54,990 nt of DNA. Source: an uncultured Bacillota bacterium. Its GTDB lineage: Bacteria > Bacillota_I > Bacilli_A > Erysipelotrichales > Erysipelotrichaceae. How positions within the stretch are numbered: position 1 is the stretch's first letter; each line of letters begins with the position of its first letter. The stretch is from contig CASEQH010000042.1 in the NCBI GenBank assembly GCA_949290085.1, forward strand, positions 1 through 54,990, read 5' to 3'. Position numbers and translations under genes: made by a program. The notes beneath the pieces were generated by a model. The model saw only the letters and a program-made list of their open reading frames with translations. It was not told the origin of the DNA and made no database searches. Positions 26,713 through 35,250 of the stretch are shown here, in pieces.

Positions 26713-27576
26713 GTGAAAAAAGGGATCTTTTATACTTATTTTATGGTAATGGTAGGTTCAGCTTTATTTGCTGCATCTGTCAATTTATTTATCGTACCAT
26801 TTGGCTTATACAATAGTGGGATTATCGGTTTCGCCCAGATAATCAGAACTGTCTTAGCCGATAGTTTTAATATCAAATTTAATTTTGATATCGCTGGTAT
26901 TATTAACTTCTGTCTCAATGTGCCACTCATCATTGTGGCAATGAAATATTTAAAGTCTTCCTTTGTCAAGAAAACTCTTTGGTCTATTGCGGTACAGACC
27001 TTTGTGATGAGTATCGTTCCCATATTAGAGACGCCTATCATCGAAGATATCTTAGCTTCAATAATTGTGGGAGCTATCACATCAGGTATCGGTTGCAGTA
27101 TGATATTAGTTCAAAAGGGTTGTGCAGGTGGAACAGATATCATTGGGATGTTACTATCGATCAAGATGCCAAAGATGTCAGTTGGTAAAGTAGGACTATA
27201 TTTCAATACTGTTTTATATACCATCTGTGCTTTTATGTTTAATGTACAGACGGCTATCTATTCCATGTTGCAGATGTTTATCTTCTCCTTTGTCGTCGAT
27301 AAGACACACCTACAGAATATCGAAGTCAGTGTAATGATATTTACTAAGTGCAAGGAAGTTAAGAAGATGATTATGGACGATCAACATCGGGGAGTAACTT
27401 ATTGGCATGGCATTGGTGCATATACCAATCAAGAGACGGAGGTTTTGGTCTCCATCGTATCTAAATATGAAATTCCTGCTTTGCGCAAGAAGATTAGAGA
27501 ATTAGATCCTCACGCCTTTATCATCATCTCTTCGCAACTCGAAGTGAGTGGCGGCTTTGAGAAACGTTTAGTTTAA
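26713..27576 (+). CDS. YitT family membrane protein (DUF161 + DUF2179)
   Basis: A 287-residue protein with five to six membrane helices (about 1-205) matching the YitT/DUF161 pattern (NLFIVPFGLYNSGIIGFAQI, KGCAGGTDIIGMLLS) and a C-terminal cytosolic DUF2179 domain (about 220-275, with GVTYWHGIGAYTNQETEVL). Function is unknown. The start is GTG at 26713: TGG-TACTAT ends 6 bases before it, so the mRNA is probably leaderless, and the ATG overlapping it is followed at once by a stop. It is separated from the AI-2E gene by 9 bases. Confidence 0.88.
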   Translation: MKKGIFYTYFMVMVGSALFAASVNLFIVPFGLYNSGIIGFAQIIRTVLADSFNIKFNFDIAGIINFCLNVPLIIVAMKYLKSSFVKKTLWSIAVQTFVMSIVPILETPIIEDILASIIVGAITSGIGCSMILVQKGCAGGTDIIGMLLSIKMPKMSVGKVGLYFNTVLYTICAFMFNVQTAIYSMLQMFIFSFVVDKTHLQNIEVSVMIFTKCKEVKKMIMDDQHRGVTYWHGIGAYTNQETEVLVSIVSKYEIPALRKKIRELDPHAFIIISSQLEVSGGFEKRLV

Positions 27577-27585
27577 GGATGTATT

Positions 27586-28782
27586 ATGGAAAAATTAAAA
27601 GATGAATTACGGCAATTAAAACCAAAATTAATATTAGTAACTTATGCAGTGCTACTATTTTTGATTGCCATCAACTTCAATTCTATCATCAGTTTTATCA
27701 CTAGTTTTCTTTCATACTTCTCTCCGCTATTTGTGGCGATAGGTCTAGCTTTCACTTTAAATATTCCAATGTCGGCAATTGAACGTTTGATTATGAAATA
27801 TACTTCTGAAAAGAATATCATCAGACGTTTTTCTCGCATAATTTCTATCATCGGCGCCATTATAATCGTCGCAGCCCTCATCATCTTTTTGGGCATCATC
27901 GTCTTGCCAGAATTCTTTGCGTCGATTGGTAATTTCATTTTAAATATTACTGATTATTTCAACAATTTATCAGAGAATCTATCTTCTATTCTTCAATATT
28001 TCAATATCGATATCCAAGAGATTACCAACAGTGATCTAGAAGCCTTATTGGCTAGTGTAGGCCTCGATTATAGTAATATCATCAAAGAAGCTTCCAATTG
28101 GATATTGGGTACAGGACAGGGAGCTATTGACTATGTGGTATCTATGGGAAGCAATCTCTTCATGTTTTTTATGGCTTTCACCATTAGTATTTACTTACTT
28201 GCTTCTAAGGAAGTATTTATACACCAACTAAAGAAAGTCATCTTGGCTCTTTTGCCATATGATTTAGCTGAAGATGTTTTAGAATCATCAGAAGTCGCCA
28301 ATGAAATATTTTCTAATTTCATCGGTGGTAAGTGTGTTGAATGTGTCGTTGTCGGTCTATTAACCTATGCAGGAATGGCTATCTTCAATATGCCATTTGC
28401 GATACTCATCTCTTGCCTATGTGGTGCACTTACTATCATTCCAGTCTTTGGCTCATTAGTAGCGACTATTATTGGTTGCCTATTGTTGCTATCGGTTAAT
28501 ATATGGCTACCAATCATGTTCTTTTTCCTCTATTGGTTTGTCCAAATCTTAGATGGAAATTTCATCTATCCTAAATTTATTGGTAAGAATATGGGACTTC
28601 CAGCGGTATGGATACTTACTTCGGTCCTCGTATTCTCTTCTATCTATGGCTTTTTAGGTGCCTTACTAGCAGCTCCTACGACAGCTTGTATCTATACATT
28701 CTTTGCCAACTATGTACGCAAACGACTAAAGAAGAAAAAGTTAGATGTTGAACTAGATGGCAGTATCAAAAAAGAAGCTTAA
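27586..28782 (+). CDS. AI-2E family transporter-type membrane protein
   Basis: A 398-residue polytopic membrane protein of the AI-2E/PerM family (PF01594). Two N-terminal helices, an extracytoplasmic helical segment (about 105-165), then further helices ending with the family motif FIYPKFIGKNMGLPAVWILTSVLVF and GALLAAPTTACIYTFF. Family members export varied small molecules or act as Na+/H+ antiporters; the substrate here is unknown. It follows yitT by 9 bases with an AAGGATG ribosome site and is closed by a strong terminator. Confidence 0.88.
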   Translation: MEKLKDELRQLKPKLILVTYAVLLFLIAINFNSIISFITSFLSYFSPLFVAIGLAFTLNIPMSAIERLIMKYTSEKNIIRRFSRIISIIGAIIIVAALIIFLGIIVLPEFFASIGNFILNITDYFNNLSENLSSILQYFNIDIQEITNSDLEALLASVGLDYSNIIKEASNWILGTGQGAIDYVVSMGSNLFMFFMAFTISIYLLASKEVFIHQLKKVILALLPYDLAEDVLESSEVANEIFSNFIGGKCVECVVVGLLTYAGMAIFNMPFAILISCLCGALTIIPVFGSLVATIIGCLLLLSVNIWLPIMFFFLYWFVQILDGNFIYPKFIGKNMGLPAVWILTSVLVFSSIYGFLGALLAAPTTACIYTFFANYVRKRLKKKKLDVELDGSIKKEA

Positions 28783-28787
28783 TTCAT

Positions 28788-28813
28788 AATATCGCTCAGG
28801 CGATATTTTTTTA
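28788..28813 (+). terminator. Rho-independent terminator before the T7SS-like locus
   Basis: AATATCGC (28788-28795) pairs with GCGATATT (28800-28807) around a TCAG loop and runs into seven T residues. Confidence 0.9.
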
Positions 28814-28866
28814 TTTAGGGATTTTTGTTTGTTCTTTTAATAATGAAGTGAAGGAGGAAAAAATAG

Positions 28867-29166
28867 ATGCGCCAGATTTATGTTGAACCTAGTAAGTTAG
28901 AGGAGATTGCATATAAAGTTGATGTCGCCAACTCTGATTATGAAAGACTCTACCATCTACTTTATTCAGAAGTTGAGAAGATGTCCAATGCGTGGCAGGG
29001 TAAGGATAATCTAGCTTTCAGCAATCAATTAACTTCTTATGAAGATGATTTCAAACAGATTTCTATTATTATGCAACAGTATGTCGAATTTTTAAAAAAT
29101 AGCGCACGAGCCTATCGTGAGACGCAAGATGAACTTTACTTGCAAGCCCAGAGATTATATCGTTAG
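28867..29166 (+). CDS. WXG100 family protein (EsxA-like)
   Basis: A 99-residue, mostly helical protein with the WXG motif as WQG at 43-45, in the turn between two predicted helices, and the family length of about 100. Such proteins are dimeric substrates of type VII secretion. A C-terminal YxxxD/E-like export signal is plausible in YRETQDELY (about 87-95). A strong AAGGAGG ribosome site precedes ATG. It opens a tightly packed run of T7SS-like genes. Confidence 0.85.
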   Translation: MRQIYVEPSKLEEIAYKVDVANSDYERLYHLLYSEVEKMSNAWQGKDNLAFSNQLTSYEDDFKQISIIMQQYVEFLKNSARAYRETQDELYLQAQRLYR

Positions 29167-29178
29167 GAGGTGATTTCT

Positions 29179-29475
29179 TTGGAACATATTAAAATTTCTT
29201 TAGGGGAAGTTAGTAATTTAGCTAATCAAATTCGTCAAATTAATGCTAATTTGGATGATATTTTGCGCTATGTTAAGCAATTGATGCTAGAACTGAATAC
29301 AATTTGGGATTCTGATGGAGCTAGAGCTATTCAGATGCGTTTTGCACAGTTTTCTAATCGCTTTGTCGAAGAGTCTGAGACTATTGAAAGATATGCTCAT
29401 TTTCTCGATTATACTGTTTCTTCATATGACAATTTAGAGACGACTATTGAAAGTAATGCTCAAGAGTTCAATTAA
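29179..29475 (+). CDS. Second WXG100-like protein with divergent motif
   Basis: A 98-residue helical protein similar in layout to the preceding gene. The turn Trp is kept at position 43, but the motif reads WDSDG rather than WXG. Two long helices flank it. The start is TTG 29179, set by GGAGG 8 bases upstream; the in-frame GTG 29170 lies inside that ribosome site. It may pair with the first protein as a heterodimer or be a separate substrate. The next gene starts inside its end. Confidence 0.75.
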   Translation: MEHIKISLGEVSNLANQIRQINANLDDILRYVKQLMLELNTIWDSDGARAIQMRFAQFSNRFVEESETIERYAHFLDYTVSSYDNLETTIESNAQEFN

Positions 29476-31372
29476 AGCGAAAATCTTAATCATTTTGCTA
29501 AGCTTTATGATATCGGTTACTTGCACTGCTTGTGAAAATGGTAAAGACAGATATTTAGTTGGACAATACTTTGATGATTTAGCTACTAAAAGTGGTTTAT
29601 CAATCGATAGTACAAGTGAAGAAGCACTAATTAATTGGGACGTTATCGACAAGAGATATGACCTTTCTAAGAGGCTAGAATATGATTTACTAGCCTCTAG
29701 TTTAGTTAAGATGATGGAAGTGGATGTAGATGATAATCTTAGTTATCTAAAAGATTTGGCTTGGATAAAAGAGCATGTTAAAAGTGATGAATATGTAAAT
29801 AGAGATATCGCTAATAGCCTTATTGATAAGACTTTAGCTATAATCAATAATCGTCAAATTGAAGATTATTATGATATAGAATTTAGACAAGATTATCGAC
29901 AGATCGATGAGTCGATTGAAAATTTTATTCCTGATGAAACTTATCAAAGTGGCGATTATATCTATTCTAATTATGATGAAATGATTTATCGCCTCGAGAT
30001 TAAAGAAGGTGGTACTTATGAATATGTGCCATGTGCTATTGAAGAGGTTTTCTATAAACTTGATTTATCTTCTTCTTCCGTGATTGATTTTAGTGAAGCG
30101 GTAGTTGAGCCCTATGGCGAAGAAGTGGATAACGATCTATATGTCGATAGATTTAAGTTCTTAGCTAAAAATAATAATGTATTTTATGTCAATGGATTTC
30201 GCATTTCGTATACTTTATCAACTTCAAAAATTAGATTCTATGTATCTAGAAAGACTGATAAAGGACTAAATATTTATGGTGAATTTAGTCTTTATAATAT
30301 CAATCCCGACTTTATTTGGAAATACAATGATGGCAATATCGAACACGCCTATTTCAAATTAAAATTTGAAACCTCAGAAAGTCTGGGAGTATCAAAAGGA
30401 AAATATCAAGATTTAGCTATTAATTTTAATAACTTAGATACTTCATCGATTTTAAGTACTATTAAATCGAGTTTAAAACCCTTAAATGACAAAGTAGATA
30501 CCACTATTCCAATATGTAAGATTAGAGTGCCTATAGCTAATATTCCCTTTGTCTATTTAAATCTAGATTTATCATTACATATGTATGTAAGTGGCAAGGT
30601 CGAATTAGCAATCAGCGATGATTATTGTGTCGGCTTTGAAGTTAAAAATAACAACTTGCGCTTAATTTTTGAAGATGACCATGATATCGATGCCATCATC
30701 AATGCCAGCGCCAATACTTCGTTAGGGGCTGACTTCCATTTAGATGTCCTAAACCAATCGCTTATGAATGTAGATATCAGAGCCGGTATTAGAGCTTATA
30801 TACAAGCTATCATGCATATTTATGATAAAGATGGCAAATTGCATAGTAGCAATATGGATGAGGCATATGATTTATTAGATGAATCAACTAAGAATATCGA
30901 TGAGGTTAAAGTATGTGGTGATTTATCATTCCATTGGCTTTTAGATCTAGTATTAAATTCGCCTAATACTCTTCTAGGACGCATAGGCTTATCCAAGACC
31001 TTTGAAATATTAGATGATGACAATCAAGTCTTTAATAACTTATCTCATATCGAAAATTGTCAATTTGTAAAGAAGTGCACACGGATGAATAGATTGGAGC
31101 CCTTCACTAATAATGAGATAAGCTCTGATAAGATTATTCTTTCTAAGTATTCTGCAGTTGTCAAAAAGGGAGAAACATATAAAATCCCTCTAAAATCTTT
31201 GCCTCAAGGGTATGATAGAGAAGACTTAGTCTACAGTAGTGAAGATGAGAATGTTTGCAGGCTTACTAATGATGATATATTCGCTGTCGATTTAGGCAGT
31301 ACTATTATCACGATTAAGACTAAGGATGGAAAATATCAAGCTAAGCTCAATATCTTAGTCAGTGATGGATAA
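29456..31372 (+). CDS. Secreted or lipid-anchored protein of unknown family with a C-terminal Ig-like domain
   Basis: About 638 residues. The N-terminus has a basic start, a hydrophobic stretch (about 9-24) and TCTACENG, which could be a signal peptide with an imperfect lipobox. The middle is beta-rich without a family I recognise. The last 80 residues (about 560-638, beginning near DKIILSKYSAVVKKGETY) resemble a BIG2 bacterial Ig-like domain. It lies between the WXG100 genes and the EssC-like ATPase, overlapping both (20 and 8 bases), where EssA, EssB or EsaA would be expected. A structural or surface role in secretion is a guess. ATG 29456 is favoured; a TTG three codons earlier is possible. 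Confidence 0.7.
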   Translation: MLKSSIKAKILIILLSFMISVTCTACENGKDRYLVGQYFDDLATKSGLSIDSTSEEALINWDVIDKRYDLSKRLEYDLLASSLVKMMEVDVDDNLSYLKDLAWIKEHVKSDEYVNRDIANSLIDKTLAIINNRQIEDYYDIEFRQDYRQIDESIENFIPDETYQSGDYIYSNYDEMIYRLEIKEGGTYEYVPCAIEEVFYKLDLSSSSVIDFSEAVVEPYGEEVDNDLYVDRFKFLAKNNNVFYVNGFRISYTLSTSKIRFYVSRKTDKGLNIYGEFSLYNINPDFIWKYNDGNIEHAYFKLKFETSESLGVSKGKYQDLAINFNNLDTSSILSTIKSSLKPLNDKVDTTIPICKIRVPIANIPFVYLNLDLSLHMYVSGKVELAISDDYCVGFEVKNNNLRLIFEDDHDIDAIINASANTSLGADFHLDVLNQSLMNVDIRAGIRAYIQAIMHIYDKDGKLHSSNMDEAYDLLDESTKNIDEVKVCGDLSFHWLLDLVLNSPNTLLGRIGLSKTFEILDDDNQVFNNLSHIENCQFVKKCTRMNRLEPFTNNEISSDKIILSKYSAVVKKGETYKIPLKSLPQGYDREDLVYSSEDENVCRLTNDDIFAVDLGSTIITIKTKDGKYQAKLNILVSDG

Positions 31373-34300
31373 TTATTTTATATTTTATGTCGATAAGACT
31401 AAGATAGAACATTTTAAACTATCAAAAGATATTGGCTATTTTGACTATGGACTTTTGCATTTTTATCTAAACGAAGATAGGTGGCATCTACATTTAAAAA
31501 ATGGGCTAATCGATAATAGTGAAGAAGTAATTTTACATATGGGTGTCTATAAAATAAATAATGAAGATACCTTTTATGATTCAAAACTATTTGTCTATAA
31601 AAGTGATGAAGCTTATGATAAATTCACCATTCTTCCCAATCGTCCATTTATCATTTCTAAGCATCCTGAATCAACTGTCATTGTCAATGATGAATTATTA
31701 GATGGATATTATTTGTTTTATGAGGACAAGAGAATCAAAACTAATAGTCATTATGTCTATCTCAATGGCAAACTATATGACGGGGAAATATTGAATGATT
31801 TTGATCTTATTGAATTTATAGGGATTAAATTTATCTATCATCATAATTTTATCTATCTAAACAAGTTTAATAATAGAACTAAGAAAAGATATAAGCTTCA
31901 TTTAAATACTTATATCTATCCACTTATATCTAGTATAAACAATTATATAAAACCACAGTATTTAGGTGATTTAAGTAACAAATTAGCGATTTATGACTAT
32001 CAAGAGATTAAGAAGAAGACCTTCCCGAGTTTGATTGAACAATTAGGCCCAGGACTCACGATGAGCTTAGCGATGTGTTTAGTGGCTTATTTAAATGTTC
32101 AAAATAGCTTAAATAGGGGAAGTGAAATAAGAGAAGTCATACCTATGTTATTGGTGCCGGTGGTCACGTTGGCATCAACACTACTGTGGCCTATTATTCG
32201 TCTTATCTATCGCTTTAGGTATTGGCGAAAAAAGAGACAATATGATATCAAATATCAAAAAGATTTAGCTTTAGCTATCGATGAGTATCTCCTTAAATTC
32301 TATAGCCGAATAGAAATATTAAATGATTATTACTTTGATTATAAGAAGTATCAAAAGATGAAAGATAATAATACTTATTTTTATCTTGTTGAAAGTGATG
32401 GATACTTTTTAAATATCTCTCTAGGCACTTATAGCTATAAGATAAATTTTGATAGAGCTTATCCCTTCATTGAGAATTTTAAGGATAAGTTAATAGTAGA
32501 TGATTATCCCTTGCTGATAGATGTTAAGGAAAAGAAGAATATTATTATTAGAGAGAGTATAAAAGATGATTATTATGCGATTAATCGCTTAATTTTAGAA
32601 TTGTCACTCACCAACGATTTTAATGATTACTTATTAGTCTTGTATAAAGTACCAGAAAAACTTCGACACTTCGAATTTATACCAGCTATTTTTAATGAAG
32701 ATAAGCGATACCTGTTGAGGGAAGAAAATGAACTAGCCGAACTTTTAGAAATAGATAAAAAGATAGTCATTGTCAGTTTTGATCAAATTGAGATTCAAAA
32801 AAGAGATAATTTCTATTACATTATCTATCAAAATAGCGAGTATCTAGATTATAAAAATATTAATACGATCATCTATTTTGACAATTGTAAGGGAAGAATA
32901 GTAAGTGATAATGAGAGCTTATTATTTACATATCCAAGGGAAGAATTTGATTATGAAACCTTATTTTATAAAGAGCGCAAGTATCTCAATCTAGATATCT
33001 TTAAAGTAGAAAATTATCAATTTAAAGACTTTTACAAGGAGGATATCAAAGATATCGATATCTTAAAGAGACATTCTTTTAATAAGTATGGATTAAAAGC
33101 TAATTTCGCTCTTTTTGATACAGGTATCAGTTTCGACCTTCATGAAAGAGGTCTAGGTCCACATGGTTTGATTGGTGGAACGACAGGTTCTGGTAAAAGC
33201 GAGCTCATAATCAGTCTCTTATTTTCCCTTTGTCTAAACTATAGTCCAGACTATCTAAATATTGTCATCATTGATTATAAGGGTGGCGGTATAGTTCAAA
33301 GTTTGTCTTATCAATCTAAAACCTTACCACATATCATCGCTTCTATTTCTAATCTTGACAACAATAATTTCGAGAGATTACTTGTAGGAATAAAAAAAGA
33401 ATGTGATAGACGACAGATAGAATTTAATAATCTTTCTAGCGATACCGATGAAGCGATAATGAATATTGATGATTATAATATGCATAGTGAATCCAAGCTT
33501 TCTAGACTGCTTATTGTCGTCGATGAATTTGCTGAATTAAAGAAATCTCATCCCGAACAGATGAAGGAACTAATTTCACTATCAAGAATCGGAAGAAGCT
33601 TAGGCTTGCATCTTTTACTAGCCACGCAAAAACCAAGTGTGTCTATTGATGATGAGATATGGTCTAATAGTCGCTTTAAGATAGCATTAAAAGTTCAAGA
33701 CGAAAAAGATTCAAGAGAGCTAATCAAGAATAACTTAGCTGCCTTTATCAAAAAGCCAGGTGAATTCTATCTATTATTAGATCAGAAATTATATGCCGGA
33801 AAATCAATTTATTTAAGAAGTCCTCTTGATACTTATAACGCCAAAGTCGCTTTACTAGATGAACGCTTAAATATTGTAGCAGAAAGTAGTAATACTACTA
33901 AAAATATGCTTAATGTCTTAGATTATGGTGTTAAAAGAATATGTCTTTTATATAATAATCATCAAATAAAGAAGTTATTTTCCTTTAAACCTCTGTCTCA
34001 TACGAGTTCTGAATTGGTTGAAAAGTATGAACATTCAAAAGGAGATTTAGAAATCATCTTAGGTGAAATAGATGATTATGAAAACTTATATCAAAATATT
34101 CTCACTTATCAAATCAAGTTTAATCATCTTTTGATAGTGACTAAAAATGACGAATATATCTATTCTATCTTAAAAGATTTAATAAACTCTAATATGAGAA
34201 TTATCTATATTGGAAGTAAAGAGATAATTCATCCTTTTATCAGCGATACGCTTAAATATTGGGATGAAGATTTACTTTTTTTATTAAAGAAATTAGCAAG

Positions 34301-35000
34301 ACAAAACAAGAGACAAAATTTGATTATCATCTTTGAAGACTTAAATGTATTTTTAAATTATGAAGAAGAATATAAGTATTATTTCTATCATCTTTTATCG
34401 ATTAGCCAAATCATAGGTATTAGATTTATCGCTATGGTAAAGACTTCTAATAATCTCCCTTATAAAGCCTTACTAGGCTTTGAAAATATTATATCTATTG
34501 GCATTAAAGATAAAAGTGAGCTAATGACTCTCTTTAAGACTCCTCTTGATATAGATAATGATTATTGTCTCATGGATAAAATATATCCCTTTGTCCCTGT
34601 CAAAGCGCATGTTCAAAAGTTTAGTGCTAGAATTGTTGAACATTATATCAATAAAATGCCGACTGTTATTAAAGCTAAAATAAGTAATAATCAGATTTTA
34701 TTAGGTATTGATATCAATGAAAGGGAAGAGTTATATCATGATGCGAGTTCAAGCTTAGTCATTGTATCTAATAGTAAAAAAGATTTAGCTCTGTACCAAA
34801 AAAGTTATGGTAAGTTCACTAATATTAGTTTTATGGAATATGCTAAAAACAGTTTGAGTAATACTAATACCTTATGGATTGGAAAGGGTGTCTATAAACA
34901 AAATCTCTTCTACCCATTAGAAACGGATGATTTAAATGATGATGAGGCTTATTATCTTTGCGGAAATAAGAAAATAAAGATTAGGATTATCAATGAATAG
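31365..35000 (+). CDS. essC: EssC-like FtsK/SpoIIIE ATPase of type VII secretion, second and third ATPase domains degenerate
   Basis: A 1211-residue membrane ATPase. Two N-terminal FHA-like beta domains (about 1-185) are followed by two membrane helices (about 226-245 and 257-278), the EssC layout. The first FtsK-type domain is intact: Walker A GGTTGSGKS at 604-612, DYKGGG, and Walker B LLIVVDEFAEL near 715-725. The regions where EssC has ATPase domains 2 and 3 (about 890-1080 and 1090-1211) keep the fold outline but lack P-loops, and the protein is roughly 250 residues shorter than typical EssC. The start ATG overlaps the previous stop, and the end overlaps the EsaB-like gene (ATGAATAG). Confidence 0.87.
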   Translation: MDNYFIFYVDKTKIEHFKLSKDIGYFDYGLLHFYLNEDRWHLHLKNGLIDNSEEVILHMGVYKINNEDTFYDSKLFVYKSDEAYDKFTILPNRPFIISKHPESTVIVNDELLDGYYLFYEDKRIKTNSHYVYLNGKLYDGEILNDFDLIEFIGIKFIYHHNFIYLNKFNNRTKKRYKLHLNTYIYPLISSINNYIKPQYLGDLSNKLAIYDYQEIKKKTFPSLIEQLGPGLTMSLAMCLVAYLNVQNSLNRGSEIREVIPMLLVPVVTLASTLLWPIIRLIYRFRYWRKKRQYDIKYQKDLALAIDEYLLKFYSRIEILNDYYFDYKKYQKMKDNNTYFYLVESDGYFLNISLGTYSYKINFDRAYPFIENFKDKLIVDDYPLLIDVKEKKNIIIRESIKDDYYAINRLILELSLTNDFNDYLLVLYKVPEKLRHFEFIPAIFNEDKRYLLREENELAELLEIDKKIVIVSFDQIEIQKRDNFYYIIYQNSEYLDYKNINTIIYFDNCKGRIVSDNESLLFTYPREEFDYETLFYKERKYLNLDIFKVENYQFKDFYKEDIKDIDILKRHSFNKYGLKANFALFDTGISFDLHERGLGPHGLIGGTTGSGKSELIISLLFSLCLNYSPDYLNIVIIDYKGGGIVQSLSYQSKTLPHIIASISNLDNNNFERLLVGIKKECDRRQIEFNNLSSDTDEAIMNIDDYNMHSESKLSRLLIVVDEFAELKKSHPEQMKELISLSRIGRSLGLHLLLATQKPSVSIDDEIWSNSRFKIALKVQDEKDSRELIKNNLAAFIKKPGEFYLLLDQKLYAGKSIYLRSPLDTYNAKVALLDERLNIVAESSNTTKNMLNVLDYGVKRICLLYNNHQIKKLFSFKPLSHTSSELVEKYEHSKGDLEIILGEIDDYENLYQNILTYQIKFNHLLIVTKNDEYIYSILKDLINSNMRIIYIGSKEIIHPFISDTLKYWDEDLLFLLKKLARQNKRQNLIIIFEDLNVFLNYEEEYKYYFYHLLSISQIIGIRFIAMVKTSNNLPYKALLGFENIISIGIKDKSELMTLFKTPLDIDNDYCLMDKIYPFVPVKAHVQKFSARIVEHYINKMPTVIKAKISNNQILLGIDINEREELYHDASSSLVIVSNSKKDLALYQKSYGKFTNISFMEYAKNSLSNTNTLWIGKGVYKQNLFYPLETDDLNDDEAYYLCGNKKIKIRIINE

Positions 35001-35241
35001 ATTATTACTCAAGCTTACTTTCATGCCACAAAACAGAGAGATAGAAGTATTATTTGATACATCTATCTCTCTTAAAGAGAATTTGACTTTGTTGAAGAAT
35101 ATAGTCGATTTTAGGTTTAATGATGAATATATAGTTGTCGATGCCTATGAAAAGGAAGTGATTAGTACCAATTTAGAGCTAGTTAAGCTAGGCCTAGTAG
35201 TATGTACACATTTATATATCTATTGTTTTGATTCGTGTTAA
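34993..35241 (+). CDS. esaB: EsaB/YukD-like ubiquitin-fold protein
   Basis: An 82-residue protein with the size and beta-grasp pattern of EsaB/YukD: a first strand pair LLLKLTFMPQNREIEVLF, a helix (about 28-40) and a closing LGLVVCTHLYIY strand. EsaB is a cytosolic accessory of type VII secretion in Bacillota. Sequence similarity is weak, so the call leans on position directly after the EssC-like gene, with ATGAATAG overlap. The TAA stop lies inside the next gene's -10 box. Confidence 0.65.
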   Translation: MNRLLLKLTFMPQNREIEVLFDTSISLKENLTLLKNIVDFRFNDEYIVVDAYEKEVISTNLELVKLGLVVCTHLYIYCFDSC

Positions 35242-35244
35242 AAT
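35236..35244 (+). promoter_or_regulatory. Leaderless-type extended -10 promoter of the glucosaminidase gene
   Basis: TGT-TAAAAT at 35236-35244 ends exactly 6 bases before ATG 35251 and contains the stop codon of the preceding gene. No Shine-Dalgarno is present. Confidence 0.55.
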
Positions 35245-35250
35245 GTTTCT

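Noticed and set aside
28814-28866. Promoter for the T7SS-like locus
   Set aside because: Several AT-rich hexamers are present, but none has convincing -10/-35 spacing, so no site is listed.
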